A DNA stretch of 23,131 nucleotides. Source: CAYPEZ01 sp964622275 (GTDB taxonomy: Bacteria; Patescibacteriota; Minisyncoccia; Phycocordibacterales; UBA6899). The stretch spans positions 1 to 23,131 of the forward strand of contig CAZUMX010000014.1 in the NCBI GenBank assembly GCA_964622275.1, given 5' to 3'. Every line of letters starts with the position of its first letter. Position 1 is the stretch's first letter. The notes beneath the pieces were generated by a model. The model did no database searches. It was given only the letters and a program-made list of their open reading frames with translations, and was not told the DNA's origin. The translations under genes were made by a program, and so were the position numbers. Below, one piece after another: positions 1-5,868 of this stretch.

Positions 1-2
1 TT

Positions 3-1352
3 TACTTTGAAGGAGGTCTCCACTCGCTCATTACCTTCATGAACAAGCATCAGAAGGTGATGCATGATGATGTCTTTTATGTGGAGAAGGAAGTGGGGAG
101 TGTTATGGTGGAAATCGCACTCCAATACATCGACGACATTACGACGCGCGAAGTTGCCTTTGCAAACAATACCTACAACTCTGAAGGTGGTATGCATATC
201 ACAGGCTTCCGTACTGCACTCACACGGAGTCTCAATGACTATGCCAAGAAGAATGACTATGCCAAGAATGGCGAAGATACATTCACAGGAGACGATGTGC
301 GCGAAGGACTCACCGTCGTCGTCTCGATTAAGATGCCGGAAATCCAGTTTGAAGGGCAAACAAAGGCAAAGCTCGGATCAGTAGAAGCACGTGGAGCGAC
401 TGAAACCGTCTTTGGTGAAGCATTCTCAGCTTTTCTTGAAGAGCACCCAGACGCAGCGAAGGCAATCATTAACAAAGTGATTCTCGCAATGAAAGCGCGC
501 AAAGCTGCGAAGGCTGCAAAAGATTCCGTCCTTCGCAAAGGTGCACTCGAAGGTATGACGCTTCCAGGAAAGCTTGCTGACTGTCAGTCAAAAAGCGCCG
601 AAGAGTCAGAGATCTTTATTGTGGAGGGAGACTCTGCCGGTGGAACCGCAAAGACTGGACGTGATCGACGCACGCAGGCGATTCTCCCACTCCGAGGAAA
701 GATTCTCAACATCGAACGTGCGCGACTCGACAAAATTCTCTCCTCTGAGCAAGTGAAGAATCTCGTCATTGCGATGGGCGCAGCTATCGGTGACACCTTC
801 GATATCACGAAGCTCCGNNNNNNNNNNCGCTACCACAAAATCATCGTGGCGACCGACGCTGACGTGGATGGTGCGCACATTCGCACACTGCTTCTGACGC
901 TCTTTTACCGCTACTTCAGACCACTCATCGATGCGGGGCACATCTATATTGCTCAGCCGCCACTCTATAAACTGAAGCGAGGGAAAGAAGCACTCTATTT
1001 CTTTGACGACAAAGAAAAGAACGCATACCTAAAGAAAGAGGGGCTGAATGTGGATGAAATCGAAGAAGGAGAAGAAGCTGCCCCCGAAGAAGAAAAAGAA
1101 GAAGGGGAGGAAGATGCAAAAGCGAAAAAAGCCCCAAAGATCCACATCCAGCGTTATAAAGGTCTTGGTGAAATGAACGCCGAAGAACTCTGGGAGACGA
1201 CGATGGATCCAGCGAAACGTGTCTTAAAGCAGGTCACCATCAACGACGGTCAAGAAGCAGACAAAGTCTTTGATATTCTCATGGGTAGTGATGTTGCGCC
1301 CCGCAAATCCTTCATCCAGTCCAATGCAAAATTGGCGAATCTGGATGTATAA
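3..1352 (+). CDS. gyrB: DNA gyrase subunit B, C-terminal part (5' end outside window)
   Basis: GyrB is the ATPase/TOPRIM subunit of the type II topoisomerase that introduces negative supercoils. The frame is open from base 3, with an in-frame FEGGLHSLITF that matches the family's FEGG segment in the middle of the ATPase region, so the gene begins upstream of the window and the ATG at 39 is only an internal methionine. The TOPRIM motifs EGDSAGG and DADVDGAHIRTLLLTLFYR are present, followed by the IQRYKGLGEMN motif and the terminal LMGSDVAPRKSFI block. The ending and the RYKGLGEMN context fit GyrB better than ParE. A strongly acidic, Glu/Lys-rich insertion (about bases 1060-1130) precedes IQRYKG. 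A 10-N gap (818-827) interrupts the TOPRIM region. The gene converges on the minus-strand kinase gene, with 11 bases between stop codons. Confidence 0.95.
   Translation, partial: YFEGGLHSLITFMNKHQKVMHDDVFYVEKEVGSVMVEIALQYIDDITTREVAFANNTYNSEGGMHITGFRTALTRSLNDYAKKNDYAKNGEDTFTGDDVREGLTVVVSIKMPEIQFEGQTKAKLGSVEARGATETVFGEAFSAFLEEHPDAAKAIINKVILAMKARKAAKAAKDSVLRKGALEGMTLPGKLADCQSKSAEESEIFIVEGDSAGGTAKTGRDRRTQAILPLRGKILNIERARLDKILSSEQVKNLVIAMGAAIGDTFDITKLXXXXRYHKIIVATDADVDGAHIRTLLLTLFYRYFRPLIDAGHIYIAQPPLYKLKRGKEALYFFDDKEKNAYLKKEGLNVDEIEEGEEAAPEEEKEEGEEDAKAKKAPKIHIQRYKGLGEMNAEELWETTMDPAKRVLKQVTINDGQEADKVFDILMGSDVAPRKSFIQSNAKLANLDV
818..827. other. Assembly gap (10 N) inside gyrB
   Basis: Ten Ns fall within the codons for the TOPRIM segment that normally reads KLRYHK. 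The bases before the gap end in ...aagctccg and those after begin cgctaccac, so removing the Ns plus one duplicated 'cg' gives K-L-R-Y-H-K in frame. The gap probably has no real length. Confidence 0.9.
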
Positions 1353-1380
1353 AAGAAAAGGCCTCACAGAGTGAGGCCTT
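1351..1380 (-). terminator. Hairpin terminator of the kinase gene
   Basis: A 10-bp perfect stem (1358-1367 with 1371-1380) and a 3-nt loop are followed on the minus strand by a T-rich run (complement of 1351-1359). The kinase stop codon (1364-1366) lies within the stem. It may also stop gyrB transcripts, but the plus side lacks a T tract. Confidence 0.8.
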
Positions 1381-1813
1381 CGTGGTAGAGCTCTTCGCGC
1401 GGATCGCTCTCCCACTGTCGGATCAAGAACTCGATCGTTTCTCGTTGTACTCGATGGATGTTGCGAGCTGCCGCAACCTCAGGGTCAGGGTGGGGCATCG
1501 TGACGATGCGCACCTTGTACCCAAGAAACAGTGCAGTCGTGATGTACCTTTCGTACTGCCACTTCCACACATTGGTGTTGTCGCAGATGACCGGGGCGCC
1601 GGTGTTACACGACTGGATGAACGCAAGGTAGTTCTTTGTGTGGAACTCCTTGAGCTTATCCTTATTGTGCCGGTAGACCCCGTCCGCACCACAGAAGTAA
1701 TCATCCGTGGAGTGGATGCGGAGTCCCTCATACTGGGGGAGACCCTGGAGCTTCCTCGCCAGTGTGGACTTACCGCTTCCTGGGGCACCACGGATAATGA
1801 TCGCCCTTTTCAT
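1364..1813 (-). CDS. P-loop kinase-like AAA/N4BP2-type ATP-binding protein
   Basis: A 149-residue P-loop protein. It opens with MKRAIIIRGAPGSGKST, a Walker A motif at residues 9-16, and has a STDDYF segment and a VICDNTNV strand typical of small polynucleotide-kinase/N4BP2-like NTPases. It is probably a nucleotide or polynucleotide kinase; the substrate cannot be read from sequence. The ATG at 1813 is preferred over the longer open frame because GGAGAAAG sits just upstream and the P-loop then starts at the usual distance from the N terminus. The gene has its own promoter (1841-1868), and its last codons form part of the terminator stem. It is a monocistronic unit between gyrB and a small unknown gene. 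Confidence 0.8.
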   Translation of the reverse strand: MKRAIIIRGAPGSGKSTLARKLQGLPQYEGLRIHSTDDYFCGADGVYRHNKDKLKEFHTKNYLAFIQSCNTGAPVICDNTNVWKWQYERYITTALFLGYKVRIVTMPHPDPEVAAARNIHRVQRETIEFLIRQWESDPREELYHEGLTL

Positions 1814-1840
1814 ACTTTCTCCATTGAACAGACTGGATAC

Positions 1841-1868
1841 ATTATACAATATTTAAACAAATAAGCAA
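1841..1868 (-). promoter_or_regulatory. Sigma-70-type promoter of the kinase gene
   Basis: On the minus strand: -35 TTGCTT (1863-1868), 16-bp spacer, -10 TATAAT (1841-1846). The -35 box overlaps the T-rich tail of the upstream gene's terminator. Confidence 0.65.
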
Positions 1869-1890
1869 ATCCCCGCTGTTAGGCGGGGAT
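1857..1890 (-). terminator. Hairpin terminator after the 110-residue gene
   Basis: An 8-bp GC-rich stem (1869-1876 with 1883-1890) and 6-nt loop, followed on the minus strand by TTTGCTTATTTG. It lies 10 bases past the stop at 1901. Confidence 0.75.
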
Positions 1891-1900
1891 GATTGTGGGG

Positions 1901-2233
1901 TTAGTGTTTCTTGCGAAGTGAATCGAAGCCTGCGCGTATCATTGCGGCATTCTCGATATGCTCGAGAATCTTCGTGTGGGTCTTGAGATTCTTTTCGAGA
2001 AGAATGATGATGGGATACTTCCACAGCACCTTCTCTTTCTCAGTGGATTGGTCTAAAAACGTACGGAATTCATTGAGCGACAAACGCTTATCCTCGATGA
2101 ATATCTTGGGAGGGCGAATGCGTCCCATGCACGTATATTTGATGATGTCTGCAACTTCTTTCATGAAGTGGAGGCTGTCATCCGTTCCTATTGTGACGGT
2201 CGTTGTATCCTCGCCTGATCTATCGATTCTCAC
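1901..2233 (-). CDS. Hypothetical protein, 110 residues
   Basis: No family is recognised. The frame extends to 2308, but the GTG at 2233 is preferred because GGAG (2240-2243) lies 6 nt upstream. The protein is soluble and charged, beginning MRIDRSGEDTTTVTIGTDD and ending in a basic RKKH tail. A segment PIIILLEKNLKTHTKILEHIE looks like a strand followed by a helix. It lies 111 bases downstream of thrS and ends at a strong terminator. A weak promoter-like pair (TTGCAT, 16 bp, TAGTCT; 2265-2292) is present, so it may be independent or read through from thrS. Confidence 0.55.
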   Translation of the reverse strand: MRIDRSGEDTTTVTIGTDDSLHFMKEVADIIKYTCMGRIRPPKIFIEDKRLSLNEFRTFLDQSTEKEKVLWKYPIIILLEKNLKTHTKILEHIENAAMIRAGFDSLRKKH

Positions 2234-2344
2234 GCTATTCTCCAGGGTGCAGTGTCTAGAGGGAAGACTACGCAAATGCACAAAAAATGCAACAGAGTGG
2301 AACAACACGCTGCTGCTTTTTTGGGTTGATAGATAGGAGAGAAG

Positions 2345-4093
2345 TTATTGAGCTTTTGAAGCGATCTCGCTTATAAGTCGGCTCACGACATCTTCGAGTG
2401 GGAGACTGAGACCTTTTTCGGTACGGCTTTCGAGGGTTGCACTATGCGTCTCTACTTCTTTGTCTCCGACGACGATGACATAAGGCACCTTGTCAGTCTT
2501 TGCATCGCGGATCCTACGGCCGAGTGATTCTCCACGAACATCGATTGTCACACGCACACCCATATCCTTCAGAGTTTTGAGGATTTCCTCACCATATGTG
2601 TTATGTTTCTCGGTCACTGGGACAATAGCAACTTGGACGGGGGAGAGCCAGAGAGGGAAGTTGCCAGCAGTGTGCTCGATGTAGACAGAGAGAAAGCGCT
2701 CAATGGAGCCCATGATGGCTGCGTGGATCATGACGATGCGTTCTTTCTTGCCCTCCTCGTTGGTGCAGACAAGATCAAAATTCTCAGGCTGATTGAAGTC
2801 GAGCTGAATGGTCGCAACCTGGTGCGTGCGGCCAAGAGCGTCCTCAGCCATGAAGTCGATCTTGGGCCCATAGATCGCTGCTTCTCCCTTGCCGTCGATG
2901 AAATTTGTGACTCCACGCTTTTTCATCAGTGCGAGAATCGCATCCTCTGCCTTTTTCCAAGTCTCTTTGCTACCGAGATATTTCTCCGGCTTTTCTGGAT
3001 CATGGCGCGAAAAGCGCGGAGTGAGAGTAAATCCAAATGTCGAGTAGAAGGTGTCGATGATGTCCCAGATAGCAAAAGCCTCAGTCTCAATCTGATTCTC
3101 ACGGCAAAAGACATGAGCATCATCCTGTGTGATAGAGAGCACTCGAGAGAGACCGGAGAGTTCTCCTGACTGTTCATCGCGGTATACCATCGTTGTCTCT
3201 GCATAGCGCTGTGGCATGTCGCGGTAGCTTCGAGGCTCGGCATCAAAGATCTGTGCGTGATGCGGGCAGTTCATGGGTTTCATTGCATACTCATTATCCT
3301 CACGGGTCTTTATGCGAAAGAGGTCCTCGGCATACTTGGTCCAGTGGCCGCTTTTTTCATAGAGATTTTTCTTGGTGATGTGGGGGATGGTGACCTTGTT
3401 ATAGCCACGAGATTTGCGCAAGGACCATACGAAGTCGTTGAGCTCTTCACGCATGATCGTTCCGCGAGGAGTCCAGAGGGGAAGTCCCGCACCCACGAGT
3501 TCAGAGAAGACGAAGAGCCCCATCTCTTTTCCGATCTTTCTGTGGTCGCGCTTCTTGGCCTCTTCGATCTGCGTGAGGTAGGCATCGAGTTCTTCTTTTG
3601 ACGCGAAAGCTACTCCGTAAATACGGGTGAGCATGGGATTCTTTTCGTCACCACGCCAGTATGCACCGGCGATGCGCGAGAGGGTGAATGCGTTCTCGTC
3701 GATCTCTTTCGTCTTTTCGATGTGTCCGCCCTTGCAGAGGTCAGTGAACGTTCCAAGAGTATAGGTCGTGAGCGTCTTTCCTTCGCCTGCATACTCGTTG
3801 ATGAGCTCAAGCTTAAATGGTTGTCCTGCAAACTGCGCACGTGCAGCATCTGCAGAAATTTCCTTCCCAACCATTGCGAGATTTTGCTTAATGAGATGTT
3901 TCATCCTCTTCTCGAGCTTCTTCAGGTCCTCGGGAGAGGGGACTTTGCCATCGCTAAACTGAAAGTCATAGTAGAAGCCGTTGTCGATAGTCGGGCCGAT
4001 GGCGAGTTTCACCCCCGGATCGTGCTCGAGGACTGCGGTGGCAAGGAGGTGCGCTAGGGTATGCCGTATCGAATGTAGTTTGTCGTCAGTCAT
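2345..4093 (-). CDS. thrS: Threonyl-tRNA synthetase lacking the TGS domain
   Basis: This class II synthetase charges tRNA-Thr. The 582-residue protein starts directly in the N2 editing region: HTLAHLLA carries the HxxxH motif at residues 11-15, with CKGGHI as the Cys/His partner. Bacterial ThrRS usually has an N-terminal TGS domain, which is missing here. The catalytic core shows MNCPHHAQIF (zinc Cys), YRDEQSGELSGLSRV (motif 2), ITQDDAH (zinc His), and IHAAIMGSIERF (zinc His and motif 3 region). The last differs from the usual HRAILGS by Arg to Ala, and motif 2 has RVLSI where many enzymes have RVRGF. The C-terminal anticodon-binding domain has VGDKE. The ATG at 4093 is chosen because the longer frame to 4153 runs through the T-box terminator. 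No Shine-Dalgarno is visible before it. Confidence 0.95.
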   Translation of the reverse strand: MTDDKLHSIRHTLAHLLATAVLEHDPGVKLAIGPTIDNGFYYDFQFSDGKVPSPEDLKKLEKRMKHLIKQNLAMVGKEISADAARAQFAGQPFKLELINEYAGEGKTLTTYTLGTFTDLCKGGHIEKTKEIDENAFTLSRIAGAYWRGDEKNPMLTRIYGVAFASKEELDAYLTQIEEAKKRDHRKIGKEMGLFVFSELVGAGLPLWTPRGTIMREELNDFVWSLRKSRGYNKVTIPHITKKNLYEKSGHWTKYAEDLFRIKTREDNEYAMKPMNCPHHAQIFDAEPRSYRDMPQRYAETTMVYRDEQSGELSGLSRVLSITQDDAHVFCRENQIETEAFAIWDIIDTFYSTFGFTLTPRFSRHDPEKPEKYLGSKETWKKAEDAILALMKKRGVTNFIDGKGEAAIYGPKIDFMAEDALGRTHQVATIQLDFNQPENFDLVCTNEEGKKERIVMIHAAIMGSIERFLSVYIEHTAGNFPLWLSPVQVAIVPVTEKHNTYGEEILKTLKDMGVRVTIDVRGESLGRRIRDAKTDKVPYVIVVGDKEVETHSATLESRTEKGLSLPLEDVVSRLISEIASKAQ

Positions 4094-4112
4094 GGTGTGT
4101 AAGAGTGAATAG

Positions 4113-4168
4113 TAATGAAAACGCCCTCGTGAAAACATGACGACATTCGTCACATATTCACGAGGGCG
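4113..4168 (-). terminator. T-box regulatory terminator
   Basis: A 12-bp perfect outer stem (4122-4133 with 4157-4168) with an inner TGACGA/TCGTCA stem is followed on minus by TTTTCATTACTATT. Its 5' arm is shared with the antiterminator. Confidence 0.88.
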
Positions 4169-4320
4169 ATCTTTCTAAGTTCGCGGTTCCACCTCGATTT
4201 CCTCTCTTTCGAAAAGAATCTCGTTTGATTGTCACTTGGGCTAGGGAAGTCCGTCTCTGGGGGAGACCATCGGTTGGTGGCCGACGCATCACTCAAGTCC
4301 TTTGAGTATAGACGGGGAGA
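4113..4320 (-). promoter_or_regulatory. T-box riboswitch controlling thrS
   Basis: The leader carries the T-box core AGGTGGAACCGCGA (4181-4194). TGGA in the bulge can pair with a UCCA acceptor end, as expected if the tRNA-Thr discriminator is U. CGAGG just before it (4192-4196) can pair with CCTCG in the 5' arm of the downstream terminator (4161-4165), the standard antiterminator/terminator exclusion. Upstream, several hairpins can form, including CGTCGG/CCGATG around a loop with an ACC triplet, and a closing CCGTCT/AGACGG pairing (4310-4315 with 4251-4256). Stem I is short and its exact fold and specifier are not resolved. T-boxes sense uncharged cognate tRNA. Confidence 0.88.
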
Positions 4321-4333
4321 GGGGTGAGGTCAA
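4305..4333 (-). promoter_or_regulatory. Candidate thrS leader promoter
   Basis: TTGACC (4328-4333), 17-bp spacer, TATACT (4305-4310) on minus. If used, transcription starts near 4298, which would exclude the CCGTCT arm from Stem I. Confidence 0.45.
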
Positions 4334-4350
4334 ACGGGTCTGAAGGTGAA

Positions 4351-4388
4351 AAAGAAAACCCCGCCGAGGTCATGGGACCAGGGCGGGG
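4351..4388 (-). terminator. Terminator of the antitoxin-domain gene
   Basis: Stem CCCCGCC/GGCGGGG (4382-4388 with 4359-4365) with an inner GGTC/GACC pairing, followed on minus by TTTTCTTTTT. It begins 4 bases after the stop codon. Confidence 0.85.
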
Positions 4389-4392
4389 GTGT

Positions 4393-4605
4393 TCAGGTGT
4401 AGATGCATTTTTCAATTCGAGAAAGAAGAGTGAGGACTTTTTCTTTTCCTCCTTTTTTCTTAAGGAAATAGACGGGGGTGGTCCCGAGGTTGAATGATCG
4501 ACTCTCGAGCCAAATCATGGCAAGTCCTCTACTCCCGAACACTTCAAGCGCCTTTGTGTACACATCTCTGTCGATATCGGGGAGTGCTCCCCTCGAGTCT
4601 TTCAC
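4393..4605 (-). CDS. Orphan MbcA/ParS/Xre toxin-binding-domain protein
   Basis: The 70-residue protein matches the pattern of the Xre/MbcA/ParS antitoxin C-terminal (DUF2384-type) domain: ALEVFGSRGLAMIWLES, then LGTTPVYFLKK, then VLTLLSRIEKCIYT. These correspond to the family's A.x.FG..A..WL, lGg.tP...l and V...L.rIe.g.y blocks. Family members usually neutralise a neighbouring RES-domain or related toxin. The usual N-terminal helix-turn-helix is absent and no toxin gene is adjacent, so it is either an orphan or has another role. The GTG start at 4605 has AAGGA 8 nt upstream. A possible promoter (TTGCGA, 17 bp, TATGAT) lies upstream. It has its own strong terminator. Confidence 0.7.
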   Translation of the reverse strand: MKDSRGALPDIDRDVYTKALEVFGSRGLAMIWLESRSFNLGTTPVYFLKKKGGKEKVLTLLSRIEKCIYT

Positions 4606-4683
4606 AAGAACGATCCTTTTTTGTGGTGTCTAAAATCCATCATAAAAAAGAAGACACATTATCGCAAGGGAATCCTCTTTGTA

Positions 4684-4721
4684 ATAAAAAGAAACCCCCA
4701 TATGCCTGATGGCCTATGGGG
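4684..4721 (-). terminator. Terminator after the 90-residue membrane protein gene
   Basis: Stem CCCCATA/TATGGGG (4715-4721 with 4696-4702) with an inner GGCC..GGC pairing, followed on minus by GTTTCTTTTTATT. It lies 20 bases past the stop. Confidence 0.75.
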
Positions 4722-4741
4722 AGAATAAGGAAGAAGAGAAG

Positions 4742-5014
4742 CTACCACTCTTTGAGGTGTTTTGGGATGAACCAGTGCCACACCGGAATCAGCCACGCGA
4801 TGGTGGCGACCATCACCACGATCTTTCGTGGCGAGAGTGGAGGGCCATCCATGAATCCCATCTTGTGGACCACCACAATCGGAATAGCTGCGATCATCAG
4901 TGCGAGCAGGATCCCCGTCAGACATCTCAAATATTTTTCCAGCACATCGAACTCCTGTGTTTGCCCGATAAAAATGACCATACCATGGTCAAAACGAGAA
5001 TTCAACCCTGGCAC
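4742..5014 (-). CDS. Small membrane protein, two predicted helices
   Basis: A 90-residue protein of unknown function. Two hydrophobic segments are visible, LTGILLALMIAAIPIVVV (about residues 32-49) and IVVMVATIAWLIPVWHWFI (about 65-83), joined by a short loop with PPLSPRK. The GTG start at 5014 lies only 6 nt after the stop codon of the dnaE 3' remnant, as in an operon where this gene once followed dnaE directly. An ATG about 11 codons in is an alternative start without a Shine-Dalgarno. No promoter of its own is evident, and a strong terminator at 5107-5144 now stands between it and the upstream gene. It has its own terminator downstream. Confidence 0.6.
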   Translation of the reverse strand: MPGLNSRFDHGMVIFIGQTQEFDVLEKYLRCLTGILLALMIAAIPIVVVHKMGFMDGPPLSPRKIVVMVATIAWLIPVWHWFIPKHLKEW

Positions 5015-5020
5015 CTCACA

Positions 5021-5102
5021 TTATTCTTCATTTGTATTTGGGAGAGGTGGTGGTGCAGGTGTTTTGTCCAATGCTTTGAGTCTTTCGACGACGATGCCCA
5101 GA
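5021..5102 (-). pseudogene. Relic of the dnaE 3' end
   Basis: On minus this stretch reads IVVERLKALDKTPAPPPLPNTNEE in two pieces: IVVERLKALDKTPA equals the end of DnaE, and the diverged tail PPPLPNTNEE ends in TAA (5021-5023). The intact dnaE ends IVVERLKALDKTPA then AQAPSPAIPSDE. Identity begins abruptly at 5097; upstream of that is the terminator of the neighbouring gene. It has no start codon and is a fragment only. Confidence 0.8.
5055..5097 (-). repeat. 43-bp perfect direct repeat, copy 1 (dnaE relic)
   Basis: Identical base for base to 5909-5951 in the intact dnaE. The spacing from repeat start to repeat start is 854 bp, enclosing one gene with its promoter and terminator. Confidence 0.95.
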
Positions 5103-5106
5103 AGAA

Positions 5107-5144
5107 AATAAAAAACAGCCATTCATCGTGAAATGAATGGCTGT
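5107..5144 (-). terminator. Terminator of the 185-residue gene
   Basis: A 12-bp perfect stem (5115-5126 with 5133-5144), 6-nt loop, followed on minus by TTTTTATTTTC. Confidence 0.9.
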
Positions 5145-5172
5145 AAAATTTTAAACTCCGGAAGAGCTGCGC

Positions 5173-5730
5173 CTAGTGCTCAATCAAGGGCACAACCCAT
5201 GCCTTGTGAGCCCCAGGGAACGTGACCTCAGCGTGGAAGGGGACACCGGTGTCGGAGGCGTCATCATTGTACGTAAACGTGACGAGCGTGTCCTTGATCA
5301 CATCGTCGAGGCACTGGCTGAGCTCCGTCAGGGGCTCCTCGACAACGGCGGCCTCATGTTTTCCGAAGAACAAGGCATAGATCTCGCCGATCGTGGTGGT
5401 CTCTGTAATGCCAAAAGTCTCGATTGAGGGGAAGGTATCAGGACTGATTTTGCAATCAGTACTGTTGCCGAAGTCGCGATGCTCGGAATCCTTGGTTTCC
5501 ATGAAAACAAGACATCTTGCCACGAGAGGGCGGACCAGCATCTCCATCTGATCGTTGTCGATGTCCCAGTGGTTCCACCCGAGGACGATGACGAACTTCA
5601 GATACGTGATGCCCGACGGAAGGCCGCCGAGCGTCGAGAGATCCAGTTCCCAGTCGAGGGTGCACTCACCGTCGTTAGCAAACTCCTTTTGGCCAATATC
5701 ACTGCATTTGAATTTGTATTCCTTCTGCAC
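5173..5730 (-). CDS. Hypothetical protein, 185 residues, one-gene cassette
   Basis: No family is recognised. The protein is acidic and apparently soluble, without a signal peptide. The N-terminal half (CTLDWELDLSTLGGLPSG, YLKFVIVLGWNHWDI) looks beta-rich, and the C terminus (TFTYNDDASDTGVPFHAEVTF) likewise. Several cysteines are scattered but no metal motif is evident. The GTG start at 5730 is supported by AGGAG 6 nt upstream. The gene has a near-consensus promoter (5784-5811), a 53-nt untranslated leader and a strong terminator. It lies between the intact dnaE 3' end and a duplicated dnaE 3' fragment, so it seems to have been inserted after dnaE. Confidence 0.7.
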   Translation of the reverse strand: MQKEYKFKCSDIGQKEFANDGECTLDWELDLSTLGGLPSGITYLKFVIVLGWNHWDIDNDQMEMLVRPLVARCLVFMETKDSEHRDFGNSTDCKISPDTFPSIETFGITETTTIGEIYALFFGKHEAAVVEEPLTELSQCLDDVIKDTLVTFTYNDDASDTGVPFHAEVTFPGAHKAWVVPLIEH

Positions 5731-5783
5731 GTTTGCTCCTGGCTCCTGCGAGCATTGGTTGGTTACGAAGAACTAATATTTTC

Positions 5784-5811
5784 ATTATAACAAAAGATTA
5801 CCTTTTGTCAA
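5784..5811 (-). promoter_or_regulatory. Near-consensus promoter of the 185-residue gene
   Basis: TTGACA (5806-5811), 16-bp spacer, TATAAT (5784-5789) on minus: both hexamers are perfect. Confidence 0.9.
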
Positions 5812-5868
5812 GTACATGAATCAGCATCATTCACATCTTAGAATATTCCTCAAGTTCAAGCCGTTTGA

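Noticed and set aside
1382..1864. Plus-strand 160-codon open frame
   Set aside because: Antisense to the P-loop kinase, with no motifs of its own.
4094..4153. Upstream in-frame extension of thrS to 4153
   Set aside because: It runs through the T-box terminator hairpin and T tract; the protein starts normally at the ATG at 4093.
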